The notes below the pieces were generated by a model. That model did no database searches and was not told where the DNA came from. It saw nothing but the letters and a program-made list of their open reading frames with translations. 64,000 bases of DNA. Origin: Epiperipatus broadwayi (taxonomy: Eukaryota; Onychophora; Udeonychophora; Euonychophora; Peripatidae). The stretch covers positions 374,001-438,000 of the forward strand of contig JAQFVV010006271.1 in NCBI GenBank assembly GCA_028023455.1, given 5' to 3'. Positions 1 through 14,029 of this stretch are shown piece by piece (within the stretch, counting starts at the first letter, position 1; the number at the start of each line of letters is the position of its first letter). Made by a program: the position numbers and the translations under genes.

Positions 1-136
1 TTTTTATTACTTAGACATTATCTGACAGCCATCTGCCACAAATTTTTGGCTTATCTTTATTTTCCATTCTCTAATATTACTTTAATTCCTTAGTTTTTTA
101 TTTCATATAAATTTTAATACAATCTTAATCACATTT

Positions 137-247
137 TTCCCCCATATGTCATAGCATTGGCTGGGAGGCGAACCCGCAACAACCGTCTGCGACCAACTGC
201 TTGTTTGCAAGGCGGTTGCGCTGACCTCTCGGCTAAGAACGCTTGAC
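137..247 (-). mobile_element. tRNA-derived SINE, family 1 (copy a)
   Basis: On the minus strand this reads as a tRNA-like unit. The A-box TAGCCGAGAGG lies at about 226-236 and a B-box-like GGTTCGCCTCC at about 170. The unit runs from TGTCA near 247 to TGACA near 147 and ends in a short A-rich tail. It is flanked by a perfect 15-bp duplication, ATCTTAATCACATTT, at 122-136 and 248-262, which is the signature of LINE-driven retroposition. Related copies lie near 43.1, 45.4, 47.9 and 49.3 kb. The body resembles tRNA-Gly(UCC) with extra bases before the T arm. It is too altered to be a working tRNA. Confidence 0.85.
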
Positions 248-262
248 ATCTTAATCACATTT

Positions 263-3200
263 AGATCAGGTATTTATTAAATCCTATTACATAAAATGTA
301 CAATTAATTATCATCTAACAAAATATCAAGGCATTCAAGACTAATTAATTTCCATTTATTTAATCAAATAAATCTGTATTTCTGATTTTAATTTATTTAA
401 TCCCAAAATTCTGTTTTGCTTATTTTAATTACATAAAACTTATGCTATTAACATGACTATTAGTTACTATTAAAAAAATCAATATTATAACATTTTCTGA
501 AGTTTTTTTTCTTTATATATTGTGCCATTACAATTTAGTCATTAACTAAATTTATCGTAATGTGCATGGATACAAAATGCTGAACAAAAATCATCATCAC
601 CTTTTTCTATAAAAAGGAAGCTGTAGGGCATCCAAGTTTAAACCCTACAAGGTCCAGTTCTAAAAGCTTTAGATAGAAAGAGAGTGAGTCAATAATTAAT
701 ATTGTTTGTGTGTTGATAGAAAGGTAATACACACATTTAAACTATTCAATTTTTATTTTTTCTTTAAAAAGCAAAGTTATAACGCATGTATAGGCAATGT
801 GTGTTATAAAAGCTATTTAGTTAGCCATCATTAAATTTCAGATATTAAACATTTTGACTTTCTTTAAAACTAACCTATGCTTGATCAATTTTAATATCTT
901 ATTCTATACTTCTATTTTTGCTTTTCTATAATTGTAATTGGGATTTAAAAGTTACAGATTTAATTTTAAATATTGGGGTTATAATTACTAAGCTGGCAAT
1001 TAGATTATTGTAATGACAGTTTATGAATGATTTGAAATGATAAAGTATGTGTGTACATTACATACAGAAATTTACATTTATTAAATATTGAAAAAAAAAG
1101 AAGGGTTAAATCTGTCAAATTATTTTTTTTACAATTTTGTGTTAAATCAGATATCTATTTTAGTAGCAACTTTGTTTTTATAAATGATTGTTTGTCATTT
1201 TGGGAGCTTAAGCTTGGTGGGAACTCTAATTTTGAAATTGTCTCATCTTAAGATTAAAGGAAAGAACCTCCAATTTTAGATATTACAGATATATGTGAAA
1301 AAAGAAAAAGGATTAAGTCTATTTTTTTTAAAGACAAAAGTGTCTGAAAACCAGGTGTGTGATTTTTTGAGTTGGTCAAAAATAGCAATTCACACTATCA
1401 CTCTAATTGGGTGAGTTGACTCAAAAATCGGATATAAAAGCAGTCTGGAAAATCGGTTGAGCTATTAGATTATTGTTATTATAATATTTGTGATAGAGAC
1501 TTTTTAAAAATTATTGAAACTAAAGCAGACAAACATTTTTAGTTCTGCTAGATGGTTTAAATCATTTTTTATGAAGTTTTGAATGTTGAAAATATAAGAA
1601 ATGACGGGGTAGAAAAATTATATATGTGTCCCATCAAGACCTGACCATCGTGGAGCTGCAGATCATATAGGAAAGAAAAGATGTCTTGTCTGAAAAATAA
1701 TATTTTACACCTTTCAACTGACCAGAGAAATAAGATGTTTTTAAATAGAAAAAAGAAAACATTCACCTGCATTCGAAGGAGATCAGAAAGATGAATTAAT
1801 CTACTGATAAATATTAATCATCAAGTCCAATTAATTGTTCCAGCAACTGAGTTTAAAACCCAGGAAATTTATAAACGTGAAAACAACTGCTGTATTTCAT
1901 CCACTAAAAGAATCATGCTTGACAGGAAGAGAAGAAAAATTAATATAAAGATTTCCAAATTGTCCACTAAAGCAAATAACCTCAATAGGATCATCATCAT
2001 CAAATAATTATACACTTTAAGAAAGAGATTGTTCCAAAGAAACATGGAAATTGTTGCTGCCAAAGATAGACATTAAACAAGAGAAATTTGACTCATTAGA
2101 AGTCGCTACAAAGAACTGGTAGTACACAAATTTTTTTTTATATATTTTCTTTATGATAGCAGAGTCTTAATAAAATTTTAGCAATAAAGTGGTATATTTT
2201 ATTTAAAGAACTTTTAAAGACAATTCAGATCGAGTAAAACCAATAATTTCTTACCAATAATAACCTTGAGCTTCATACATGGTTTTGAATGTATCAAAAT
2301 TATTTGTTTATTAATTTACAGTTATGAAATATTAATGTGTAAAATAATTTTTTGTATTATTATTTTGGTTTTAAATAATATTTTGCTATTATGGGATAAA
2401 ACACACACCTACATAATAATATTTTTACATGTGTATAATTGTGTGCGAATGTGAAGTAATAAACAGTGTTAAAATATTAAATTATTTTGTTTTAAGAAAG
2501 TATAGCATTTCAGAGGTAGAAGGGAGGGGGAGAAAATGATTTAAAACTTGTTCGGTAAAACTTGCTCTTTCAATTCTACTAACATTTTTTTTAACATTCT
2601 GCTTACATGTTAGATTATAAGGTATGTGTGCCAATGAGTGAATTTTTTTTTTTATGAAATACCTTTCTTTTGGATGGAACCTTTTAACAAATCGGTTACC
2701 CAATTTAATACAATATACTTTTGAAATACATTTACGGGAAAGGGGGAAGAATTTAAAATTTAATGTTATGATTTTAAAACAGTCGATTATGATTATTGTT
2801 GTTATTGTTAATATAAATTTTCATGTAAATATAGAAATTTTTATGTATATGTTAGAAATGCAGTAATAAATATTAGTTTATGTTATTAAACGAGGTGTAT
2901 ATAGTTCATTAAGAGTAGTCTTTATCAAGTGTGATCATTCATCATCAATGGTTGAATATTAGTTGTTTAAGATATGATTAAATATGCTAAGATTAACAAT
3001 AATTATGAATTTCTTTATAAAAATTAGGTTTTATGTTTAGGCTTAGTCCTAAAGCTGTGGTTGAAACCATTGTCATTATCGTTATCATTATTGTCATCAT
3101 CATCATCGTTTTAATTAATGAGCTGTTTAAATGTTTAAAGGCCATAAATTAATATTGATTTCATAGTATTTAGTGATTTCTTAGTATTATTATAACCACC

Positions 3201-6200
3201 ATCCCATCATCTATTTCATGCAAGGATGAATGAATTGCCATCCTAAATTAATAGTAATCTGAGCTAGTAAAACTTATAAAAAAATATTGAAACACATTTG
3301 TTATGCTAAGGTCTAAGAAATGATTTATGTCTAATGAATTCCACTTCAGTTTAAAGATGTTTTATGTTACCTCGGTGTTTACTTAAATATTAGTGCATAC
3401 AGTGTTATGGGTCTAAAATCAAAATCATACATTTTGTAAGAAATAAAGTACCACAAGGGATTCAAACCCAGTACATGTGAAAAGGTTATTAGATATAACT
3501 GTGTCTAGATTCAGATAATCTAGTGGTGCCCTGATAGACCATATTCACTTGTTGTTCACTTAGACATGCACTTAACATCAAACCAAGAAATGAAAGTGGA
3601 TAAAATCTACAGTCTGTATATCTGAGAAACTTCTGAGTTACTAGTGTACTCACTCACTTGATTTCCATATACCTGAGTTATAATAGTTGTTATTAATAAT
3701 TTGTTTATAATTATTGATATTGTGATATCTTGAGAAATCTAATTATAGAAGTATGTTTCATTTAATCCAATGACCCTTAATATGATTTATAACTCAGTCT
3801 GACCTTTTTGTTTAATAGCCACTACTCAGGTATTCTTCTCATAATTTAATTTAAGCTACAATTTTCTGTTTCGTTTATTAGTTACAATATTTATATTTGA
3901 ATCTTTTCTTAATTATTTAATACATTTGGATCGTTTGATCATCTTTATTAAGTTACAATGAATATAATATTTGAATATTTGAGATTTTAATAATATTTGG
4001 ATTTTGACAAATCCAATGATATTTTAATATACAATTGAATTTCTCTTTAATATGTTACAATGGACCTTTTGAACTACTTTAATTAGTTACAATATATATA
4101 TATGTTACATAAAACATTTAAAATAATATTAGAAAAGAAAAATAATAATAATATATATATATTTTTAATAATAAATGAAAAAGTACTGCTAATAAATAAA
4201 AGTAAAGATATTTTTAAAATAAATAAAAGTCTGTTAGGAGATAAACAAAAGGTATCCTAATCCCAAATAATAAATAAAGTAAAGATATTTTAGCAAAAGA
4301 AAAAATATAATTAAAGCATATTATAATGCAGGAATTTTTTTAGAAGATAGAAAAATTCCAAAATATTATGATGGAAATGAAGACAAAGGAAACTAAATTG
4401 TAACTTTAAAGAATAATGTCAAATTTATTACTGGAAACTGTTTAATTAAAAACATTACAATCTAATCAAAGATTGTAATAATTTTGTAAATTATCTAATC
4501 AGGAGAAATTAGGTTTTCCAGGAAATCAGTAATAATTCCAAATGATTAGATAATATTATAAATAATGTTGTAAATAAGACAAAAGAGGATTGATTAATTA
4601 ATTAGAAAAAGAATTTGAAATTAATGATGTGGATGACCTCAGACAATAATTTTGTCAAGAATATAAATTTCGATTGTATTCAGGCTGCTGAATCTGCTAA
4701 GTTGTACTGTTAAAAGTTTATTATCATTTTAGTCTACTGTCATTTTTGTTTGTTAATATTAAAAGTAGTGTGCTGTTAATCATTCTATAGCTGACTAGTT
4801 TTACTAATTTTTCTGATTCCTTCATAGAGAACAACCAGTTCATCCATCAGGACATCTTAACATCACTATATATTGCTAATCTTGTACAAGGGTGTTCATT
4901 TGGTGCACAACACAGTTTTTTCACATTCAACCATCAGAAATGTAATAAATATCCTTCAACACCAATGCTGAGATAATATCTATCATTATAGAAGATTACT
5001 ACCAAACAAGACCCAAGATACATGTTGTCCTGGAAAGAAGATGTGACAAGCTGTTAAAAGAAGCAGGGAATGTAAGCCATAAACTCAATCAACTTTCAAG
5101 AAGACAGGGGTACAGTCCAGAAAAAGCTATAGCAAAACAAAAGTACATACACATAGTAATTCAACATTTAGATAAATTATATTCTCTTTACAAACTTATA
5201 TAAAATTAAAAGTAACTGAATTCATACCTCTATTTAGAAATGGACTGATCTATACCAATAATTCTATAATTAATGGAATTTAGAATATTGTATTTTGATT
5301 ATTGTGATATGTTTTTTGAAAATAAATATGTTGTTTTAAGTTATTAATTTGGCTTAATTCTTTCTCTCTCCATATCTCACCATATAATATTAAGATAATT
5401 TTGTGTCAATTATGTGTGTTTAAATATATTGTACCGTTCATGGTCTCTTTTAACATTCATGGTTTAATTTAGAGCTTCTTTTTACAGACTACAAAGTACA
5501 AGTTAATTAAACTATGAAAAGAAAATATTTTCCAATCATTTACAAGTCCAGATATTTCAAATTTTCACGATTAGCTGGCCTAATCATTATTACAATTTGA
5601 ATTGCTGGCAGATATTTTATTTATTTATAGGGTGCCAGGGTCATTAGACTCACTGATTCTGTGTGAAGCACATCGTAACTTATGAAACATATAATTAAAA
5701 GATCAGGAATTACATTTTGTAGTAACTTAATTAATGTTATATAAAAGATTCCTTTATGAATTCCCCCTGGCCTTAAACAAGCATGGTGGCAAAGATAATT
5801 TTACAAAATAAATTCTAATAAACTAACATTAATAATGTACAATGAAAAATTAATATTGAAAGTAAATAGTTTATTAATATAAATTAAGATATTTAAAAAA
5901 GAATTATTAATAAACAGAAAAAAATACACACATGCTAATCCAAATAATATTAATCCAATAATTACACAGCTCATATTACATTTAAAGTTTATCCTAGGTG
6001 AATGTCTACATTGGTATTAGAAGCTTCACTGTTAAAGTTAGTTTGCAAACTTTTAATTTAGTCACAAATGGAGTATGAATAGGTAGTAGCTTACCGGTAA
6101 GTTTGTATCTTGTAGTATACATGTATTTCTTGGAATCCTAAGCTCATTGGAAGTTAATTGATTTCTCCTGCTGGCATTTTTTTGATTCCTGTTCCTCTTT

Positions 6201-8050
6201 AAGGCTGGACTCAAAGACATTTTTGGAGTGATCTCTTCATGATGAAAGTTGTCCAAAAAAGCTCTGGTTCAACTCCTGCATGACAAATCAGTTCAGCATA
6301 GAGTAATCTGGGATACACTCTGTATTCTGGACCTACGGAAACTGCCAGCACAAGACAAGACAAGAACATGTGGAGGTTACTTGGTTTTTAAACCCCTCTG
6401 CCAGTTTTGAGGTATCTGTGTATATTATTAATATCAGAATGTTTAAGTTGATAATCTTACACATTTATTCTTTTTTGTTACAATGTTCTCTTTTTTATAA
6501 ATTTGTTCTGCCATCTTTAATTAGTGTTCTGATTCTAATCATTTGTGTTTATAATTTCTTTCTTTATCTGGATTAATAATCTACATGCATTTACATTCTT
6601 TCCAATTTTAACTTTATTTAATTAAATAGATAAATACAAAACAAAACTAACTTTCATTGAATGTTTCCAAGAATAAATCATACTAACCAAAAATAAGAAA
6701 ATCAAATTGCGTCTTTTGAACGACATTTAATTTTTTACTTTTTTTTTAGCTTTTCAAATATTACAAATGCCAATATAGTTAGACCATCTATATGTAGATA
6801 GTTCAATACATTGTCTAATAGCTTGAGTCATGTTTGTTTCTTACTCTTTGTGCTAGTCTGTAAATCAAGTGCTTGAGGTATTTTAAAACTTTCCTTTGCT
6901 GATATTCCAGTCTTTGATTGGATGGCAACTGAGGATTTATCCTCAATATAAATAAAAGTATCCACAGAAGAGGTGTTAGTTTCTTGCAATTACGGAGAAG
7001 TGCAATGGTCTTGAAAGATGCCCATGCACTGTATATTTATATACAATCTTGATCTGACCATTGGTATGGTTAATGTGTACAAATCTTAACCATATTAACT
7101 CCTCTGCTTATATAATGATATAAGTTATTATTATTATTAAAATTTAAATCATAAATAAAATAGTAATTAATTATATAAATTACTCTCCCAACTTGTGGAT
7201 GAGAACATTTTAGTTATAAATGAATCTAAATTGGTATATAGCACTATTCCAATATTATATATGTAAGTGTACTTTTGGTCAGATTCAGGGTATGCTACAA
7301 CATAATGTAACGGTCAGATACATATAGTCCATAAAAACAATCATTGAAACCAAGCAATGATCACTAACTTGCATGTCTGTGTGTAACATTGATATAAACA
7401 TTACCACAAATAATATAAAGTGAAACCCCATTACCTCTGCCCCAAGGACAAGTTTCACATGATCAGCATATCTGACATTAGCATGTATACCCTTTTTTTA
7501 TTTCCTGCTGAGGTCAAGGAGATAAAAGAGACCCTTAAAACTATACAAAAACCAATTGTGGTAAATAAGACACTAATACAAGAGGTAGCGTGTCTATAGA
7601 TAAATTTATTAGTAACAATAAAAAATAGAATCAAATAAATTAAAAGTTTATATGGCTAGATTTGAGATTATCCTAACTTATCTTCGCTAATGTTAATCAA
7701 ACGATGTATATTTGTCTCTGAAAAAAATGTAAATGAACCTTTACTTTAATATTGTTTTAAAATTAATTCAATTGATTTTTTTTTTGTTTATTAAAAAAAA
7801 AACTTGGTTTTATAATTGCAAAAATAAGTTTCAATTGAAATGCATGACTGATTATTTTTAGCAAAAACAAAATCTTTGAGTGAGGTGAGGAATGGGAGAT
7901 TAAAACACCTTTGCATTTTCACAATCTATTCAATCATTCTTAACAATATAGGTTAATTTATAATATTGAACTAAAAGATTCAAGAAAAATAAAATAAATA
8001 TTCTAAGGAAAAGGAATACATCAAAAGTATATGAATTGTTTTACTGGTAG
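263..8050. other. AT-rich DNA without a recognisable gene
   Basis: There are only short open frames (under 75 codons) with compositions expected of AT-rich noncoding DNA. AT microsatellite runs occur near 4090-4170. A CAT/ATT-rich simple repeat at about 3070-3115 resembles the repeat tail of the RTE-like LINE family seen elsewhere in the window. The segment near 6230-6370 is visibly richer in G+C than its surroundings, but I do not recognise it. A B-box-like word in minus orientation at about 3455-3475 may be a SINE remnant. Confidence 0.6.
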
Positions 8051-8185
8051 GATTGCAGATCATGTCTGGAATCCAAATGTTTCTGCTTTACCTTAGTTAT
8101 GAAGAGTGGCATGAAGATATAATGATATGGAGCTTTCATAGTACAATTCACATGGTGCTGTATCATTCTTTTTTTAGATATTAAT

Positions 8186-8460
8186 TCAATTCTGGAGGTA
8201 AGCTGATTCTTCAGAAGCATATGACTTAAGGTGGCATATCTGACTAGGCAGCTTATTTCTTGAATGAAGGCATGGCAGGGTCAGCAGGCTAGATTTATTT
8301 ATGATGGCCGCAACATTGGGACAGGTACAGAAGTCACACACTTCAGATGGACAGCAGTTCACCAACTCCATCAGGATTCCAAACTCACACTCCCCAGAGA
8401 TGGTGAATGGGGAAGCAGACACAAGCTTCCACTCACAAGGTCATTATGCATGGCTTCTAG
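8186..8460. other. unrecognised island richer in G+C
   Basis: This island of about 275 bp differs in base composition from the surrounding AT-rich DNA. It has overlapping open frames on both strands (minus 8186-8422, 78 codons; plus 8264-8548, 94 codons). The minus frame is cysteine-rich in its middle (Cys-Cys near residue 23 and further Cys close by), but I see no known zinc-binding spacing. It could be an old repeat or an isolated exon. No splice-site pair or homologous family could be recognised, so no function is assigned. Confidence 0.3.
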
Positions 8461-9514
8461 GAGTCAAATAATTAATGACTTTTTAAAACTTTTATTGACA
8501 ATCTTTAAGAATTTCTCTCATTTGAACAGCTTGAAAAATTTTTCATGAAGAACAATAAGAATAATGTTTGACAAACTTTCGAGGTATTCATACTATTTTC
8601 AACAAAAGGCATACACATTAATTTTAATTAAAAAATATATTTTTGCTGATAACAATTTTGATTAATTTAATTACAATTTAATCCTGTACTTGTTTATTAA
8701 TTAGGAAAATTTTCCAAATTCCGAATATCTTTAGTCTAACGCATTTCTTGCAGTAATTAAGAATCAATTAACATATTTTTACTGCCAGGCCAAATATTTA
8801 AAAAAACCATTCTTGTATATATATATTATAAAGCAATCACTTTATCTTTCATTAATTAAATAAGATTTCAATAACAAATACCTATGCCCTATCATTAATC
8901 TGCCTTTATAAATTTTTATTAAAACAAAATGCATAGACATTTTAATTAGCTGAATTTTTAAAATTGTTTATCAGAACTTTCTACAATCTCAGCTAACCCT
9001 TTCTACACACACACACATGCCCTTAGTAAATTTAATAAAATAAACTTTAAAAGTTCCCTATAATAGGGTTTAAAAAAGATATATATATATGTAAGCATCA
9101 TGTAATATAATGAAATATAACATAACAAACGTGCTAATAGTTACGTCATGTGATATATGACTTGATATGGAGAGGTGAAATTAGTCTGTTTTAATGGAAC
9201 ATGTTATTTTTCTTTCAAGATAAAATTGTTACAAAATGCATTAATAAAAAAAACTGCTTGGGAAAATTTTTCGCAAGACAAGTTTTAGAGAAGTCTATGG
9301 AAAATCTATATATAAATATCTATAATGATTTGATGTGCATCTTAAGAAATATCATTGTCTAATATACTATCCATATAAAATCGTGGATGGCAATAAAAGT
9401 ACATTTATTTTTTTTATTTATAACGTAAATTACTTTGATACTGGAGTATATCATATTAATATAATAAACAGTGTTAGGAGTTTATTACTTATATATTTTA
9501 TTAGTGCTATATCA

Positions 9515-9905
9515 TCTTCATCATTTTCAATCATTATTGATTCACTGTGGATAAAGATCTCTCCAAGTTCGATCCAACTTCTCCAACCTCTTGCCTATCT
9601 TCTTCACAACACTCTACTATACTTCCTCATTCCATCAATCCATCTCACCTATGGTCTCTTTCTAGGTCTTCTATAAACTCTTGAAGTCCAATTTAAGATT
9701 TCAATTGTGCATCTATTATCATTTCTTCTAGAAATATCTCCAACCCAACTCCAGTCACTTAATTCTTTTAATGATATCAGTTATACCTATTTATTTTCTC
9801 TGTATTTTGTTTTTGATCTTTTCTTATTGCAGCATAATTTAATATATATGCATTCTAATACTTTTAATAATCATGTAAATAAACACAGATATCATATATG
9901 TAGCA
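9515..9905 (-). pseudogene. RTE-like LINE, 3' end of the RT frame (fragment)
   Basis: Read on the minus strand, the fragment gives pieces of the C-terminal tail of an RTE/BovB-type polyprotein. These are an Asp-Ile-Ile-x-Arg-Ile-Lys stretch, then a WAGHISRR-like block, then Asp-Asn-Arg-Trp or its mutated form, then RPRKRPxVRWIDxxRK. Stops and frameshifts break it. It ends in an ATC/ATT simple repeat at about 9505-9535, the same kind of tail as the copies near 39.7 and 41.0 kb. The forward frame at 9335-9676 is only the antisense of this fragment. Confidence 0.75.
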
Positions 9906-10760
9906 CTAAGAATATATAATCTATCCATAAAATAACTAAATCTGAACGCACATACTGTAATAATAATTTATAAGTCAAACTCCCAAAGAATCAATTCAAT
10001 AAACTTGTAAAGAATATCTTCTTTCTTGCAGCAATGCCAATTCATCAGTTAGACAAAACATTCTGGTTGGATAAAACTGGACTTATCTTTATCTAACTGA
10101 TAAATTAGCAACAACACAAAAAAGATGGTACTGTTTACAAGTTTATCAAATTGTCTTAATAGGAGTTTATTTGTGAATTATTATTATAGAATATGCATTT
10201 TGAATTAGTTGCTCCAGGGATAGACAATATATAACTGAGTTGAATAAAGTAGTGAGAACATCTAGCATCATATCTTTATAAATGTGGCAATATTTGTATC
10301 AAAAAGTGATAGTTAAAGTGGAGTCATGTGGCATTTCAACACCAGAAGAATTAAATAATCTTTCATCTAAAAACTTTTAGTTCTCAAGTTTCTTACTCTA
10401 TCTCTATGCCAAACTGCATACAATTAAAAAGTCATTAAAGATGTATAATAACAACTCTCACACTTTCCATACCAACACTTAATTGTATGAGGCAGATGAT
10501 CTGTGTGATTTGCTCTGTATGTTATTTAAATAGTCTGTATTTATAATGCATCTAAAAAGAAGAATTATTTATCAAAGGGAAATTTGTTAAACTTTTTTAG
10601 GCAACTAAGGAACCAAAACTCTTCCAGTGATTGAAAAAACTGAAATGATCTAACCAGCCTGACTGGCTTTTGAATGACTTCTTGACTATAATTTATCTGA
10701 TAATGAAGCTCACAAGAGATTATTTTAGTAAACAATAGAATAATCAGTTGTGAGATCATT

Positions 10761-10890
10761 TTTATGGTGATTTATTGTACTATGGTATTCTGGGATTTTT
10801 TGCATAACCCTTCATAATGTTTTATGGTGATTTATTGTACTATTGTATTCTGTTGGAGTTTTTTTTTTTCATAATCCTTCATAATGTCCA
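10761..10890. repeat. tandem duplication, 60-bp unit, two copies
   Basis: The word TTTATGGTGATTTATTGTAC begins at 10761 and again at 10821. The two units then diverge slightly, with a T-run expansion in the second unit. This is a local tandem duplication with no coding meaning. Confidence 0.85.
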
Positions 10891-11089
10891 TCACATCCTC
10901 TCAGTGAAAACTGATTTTTGATGCTCCAATTGGTTCTATATAATTTTTTCTCAATTTTCATGAATGCAGTTATCATTATTAACATAATTAATGTTAGTAA
11001 ATATATAGAATGATCTAGTAGTTTTAAATACCTCTATTTTAATAAATAAATATTGGATTAGTTGCTTAAAAGAACATGTCATGACATCC

Positions 11090-11190
11090 AAGTACCAAGT
11101 ACCAAAATTAACTATTTTGAACTCAAATCCAGGACCCTTTAGCTCATGCGTCCGCCATTTTATCAATGCACCAAATTACTCAATGCACTG
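11090..11190 (-). mobile_element. tRNA-related SINE, family 4 (degraded)
   Basis: The minus strand shows an A-box-like region followed by a B-box-like GGATTTGAGTTC. The pattern 'AATTTGGTGCA...GAT..A.TGG' before a tRNA-like B box recurs in minus orientation at about 18390-18430. Copies near 11.6, 27.7 and 59.1 kb share the following segment. The promoter boxes are decayed. Confidence 0.45.
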
Positions 11191-11559
11191 CTCCAGTTAA
11201 TCAATCATAATAATTTGATTAACTTTAAACTGTGATAAGTCAATAATTCTTTTCATGGACTTATAAAACTAATGACAACCTGCAGTCTGATATTCCTTTC
11301 GAATTTTTTAGTTTTTTTAGTGAAAAAAACTTAAATTGGTAAAATATTCCTATTTCTGATTATCATAATGTTAAAATATATCTAACTATTATTTTTATTT
11401 AGAAAAAAAATTTAAAAGCTAAGCTAATTCTAATCCAGTTTAGACATAGCAAAAAAGTTAAATTAATCTGGTTAATAGATAAGAATATTACAAAAAAATT
11501 GAAATTAATATTATATAAACAATTTCTCAATAATATTTCATGCCCCACGTGACTGAGTG

Positions 11560-11650
11560 TATGCTAGCAAGGTCGCTTCGGGAGACAAAGGTCCATGAAC
11601 TGTTAACCAGCTCTGTCACTTCCGGTACTCAAACTTCCTTATGAAATCCC
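11560..11650 (+). mobile_element. tRNA-related SINE, family 4 fragment
   Basis: The segment with CTGTCACTTCCGGTACTC at about 11613-11630 matches the minus-strand sequences at about 27630-27740 and 59060-59160. It shares the order GGTCCATGA, then CTGTCAC, then GGTACTCAAA, then TTATGAA. It is a short, diverged repeat copy. Confidence 0.5.
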
Positions 11651-12947
11651 AAACAATAAATTAATCGATTATTATTTTATTAATAATGCTTCGTGTATGA
11701 ATGAGTCGGAGAGATTATATTAATAAGTAAAACTATCAATTTTTAAACATAGCAAAAATAGTAAAAAAAGGAAATGGTTTATTAATATTAAATAAAATCA
11801 AATGTTACTAGAAAAGAGAGTACTATTTAAATAATAATATTAACTGTGTCAACTCCTATCTAGCAGCGGTCACGTTTAAAAGAAGCAGTAGTGAAAATTT
11901 CATTAAGATCACATCAGTTTATTAATAATTAAGGTTTCATAAAAAAATAAAAAAAGCTAACGCATCACAGTATTAAAAGTAAACTCCATTGTGGACGAAC
12001 AGAAGTTAACGAAAGTTCAAAGCGCAGCAGGAGAAGACATCTGGTGTGGAATCAAAGTTGTAAAAGTTATTAATAATTGATCAAGCTAACTTCACTAAGG
12101 TTAATTATAATAACGAAAATAAATAGAAAGGTGAGAAAAAATATGCTAATGATTTATAATAAAATAGTTGTGTTTTGGACTTAAAAAAAAAAAATACGCA
12201 TATTATTTCCAGCACTTAAATAAAAAATAAGCTATTCTTAATAAAATTTCCATAATAAAAAATAATAATAACAGAAGTAAAAAAAAAATAGAAACTTCCT
12301 TTTTTTATCCGTCAGGGTTTTAAAATATCTTTGCAATTATCATTTACCTTTGCCTATTCTTTATCTACGCTGATAGCTTCGGAATTGTGAAAATTCATTC
12401 TACATGTTATCATTGGAAAAAACCAATTGCACTCTTATAATAAAATGATTGAACTCACTCTTCTGAAACTAATAATGGTATTCTTTTCTAAAAAGATGAA
12501 AACTGTAAAACATTTTGAGTTACTGATAATTCATCACTACAAGACACATAATAAGGATTTTTGCATATGATCATTTAATAATTATGACCTTTTTTTTTGT
12601 GAGTAGATGATATAATCGGACACGTTTAATTTTTTATTATGAATTTTATAATTCTTTTTGGATTTGAGCATTTATATATAAGATTACATACACTGGGTTT
12701 AAATGTTTAGGGCAATCAACTACCATGTCAATGATCTAAGATATGAATTCAAGTTGACCTTAAAATCAATTAGATTTTATCAGAGTACAGTATTATCTGA
12801 AATGGATTTTTCCAATGACAGTAATATTCAATATCACGTATATTGCTCAATTTCATAGTAACTTCGCTTTAATCCACAAAAATATAACAAGAGGTGGTCA
12901 AAATAAGTCATAGATCACATGATCCAATTCTCTTAAGCTTGTAAGAT

Positions 12948-14025
12948 ATAAACAATGAGCATTATCAATTGCTCAACAAGCTTTGTGATAAATGCTTAGC
13001 CAGAGAAAGCATTTAAAATATCTCTGTCAGAAACCCTCCCCCCAAACCTCTGATGATGGTTTTGTGCTTTGGCACTCCTTAGAGAGGTACTAGGGTAGCT
13101 TCAGACACTAGATCTAAAAATACCAATCCAAAGCCAGCATTTATCTAAAAGTTATCTATTGAGTGGAAAATCTGAAATTTTAAGATACCTACTTGTCTTC
13201 AAACCCAGCTATACAACTCAAATAGCTATATGGGGCTGAGAGATCTTCAGCCATACCATATATCATTAGCCTTAGCAATATAACATCGCATAAGACTTAA
13301 GGCAGAGACTATAAATAGTCAAAATAAGAGTCATAGATCACATGATCCAATTCTCAAGCTTGTAAAATATAAACAATGAGCACTGCCAATTGCTCAACAA
13401 TCTTTGTGATAAATGCTTAGATAAATTCTGGATTTGGGTTGGTATTTTTAGATCTAGTGTAAGCTACCCTAGTGCCTCTCTGAGGAGTGCCAAAGCACGA
13501 AACCATTGTCAGAGGTTTGGGGGGGGGGGTTTCCTGACAAAGATATTTTAAATGCTTTTTCTGGCTAAGCATTTATCACAAAACTTGTTGAGCAATTGGC
13601 AATACTCGTTCATATCTTACAAGCTTAAGAGAATTGGGTCATGCAATCTATGACTCATTTTGACTATTTATAGTCTCTGCCTTCAGTCTTATGCAGTGTT
13701 ATATTGCTAAGACTACTAATATATGGTATGGCTGAAGATCTCTCAGCCCCATATAGCTATTTGAGTTGGATAGCTGGCTTTGAAGATGTGTAGGTGTCTG
13801 TCAGATTTTCCACTCAATAGATAACTTTTACATAAATGCTGGCTTTGGGTTGGTATTTTTAGATCTAGTGTCTGAAGCTACCCTAGTGCCTCTCTGAGGA
13901 GTGCCAAAGCACAAAACCATGGTCAGAGGTTTGGGAGGGTTCCTGGCAGAGATATTTTAAATGCTTTCTCTGGCTAAGTATTTATCACAAAGCTTGTTGA
14001 GCAATTGGCAATGCTCATTGTTTAT
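12948..14025. repeat. 1.1-kb imperfect palindrome (foldback repeat)
   Basis: The left arm (12948-13420) is the imperfect reverse complement of the right arm (13565-14025), with a spacer of about 144 bp. Markers include ACAATGAGCATT at the left edge and AATGCTCATTGT at the right edge. The left-arm block around 13235-13265 (ATATGGGGCTGAGAGATCTT) mirrors the block at about 13738-13757. The spacer repeats a piece of the right arm in the same orientation, including a run of G at about 13520. Another copy of the right-arm unit lies at 43490-43705. No transposase frame is present, so it is most likely a foldback-type non-autonomous element. Confidence 0.85.
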
Positions 14026-14029
14026 AATT

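Noticed and set aside
1051-2866. Several open frames of 60-73 codons as possible small genes
   Set aside because: They overlap on both strands, are dominated by F, I, L, K and N as expected from random AT-rich DNA, and lack any recognisable motif or consistent start context.
9335-9919. Plus-strand frames of 113 and 70 codons
   Set aside because: They are antisense to the RTE-like LINE fragment on the minus strand, where the protein motifs lie.
13040-13080. Hammerhead core in the 13-kb palindrome (CTCTGATGATGG)
   Set aside because: A CTGATGA word is present in one copy only. Sister copies read CTGACCATGG and no GAAA box follows a hairpin.
12948-14025. CRISPR-like or clustered regular repeats
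   Set aside because: The repeats here and at 56-58 kb are long, inverted and unevenly spaced, and the DNA is clearly eukaryotic.
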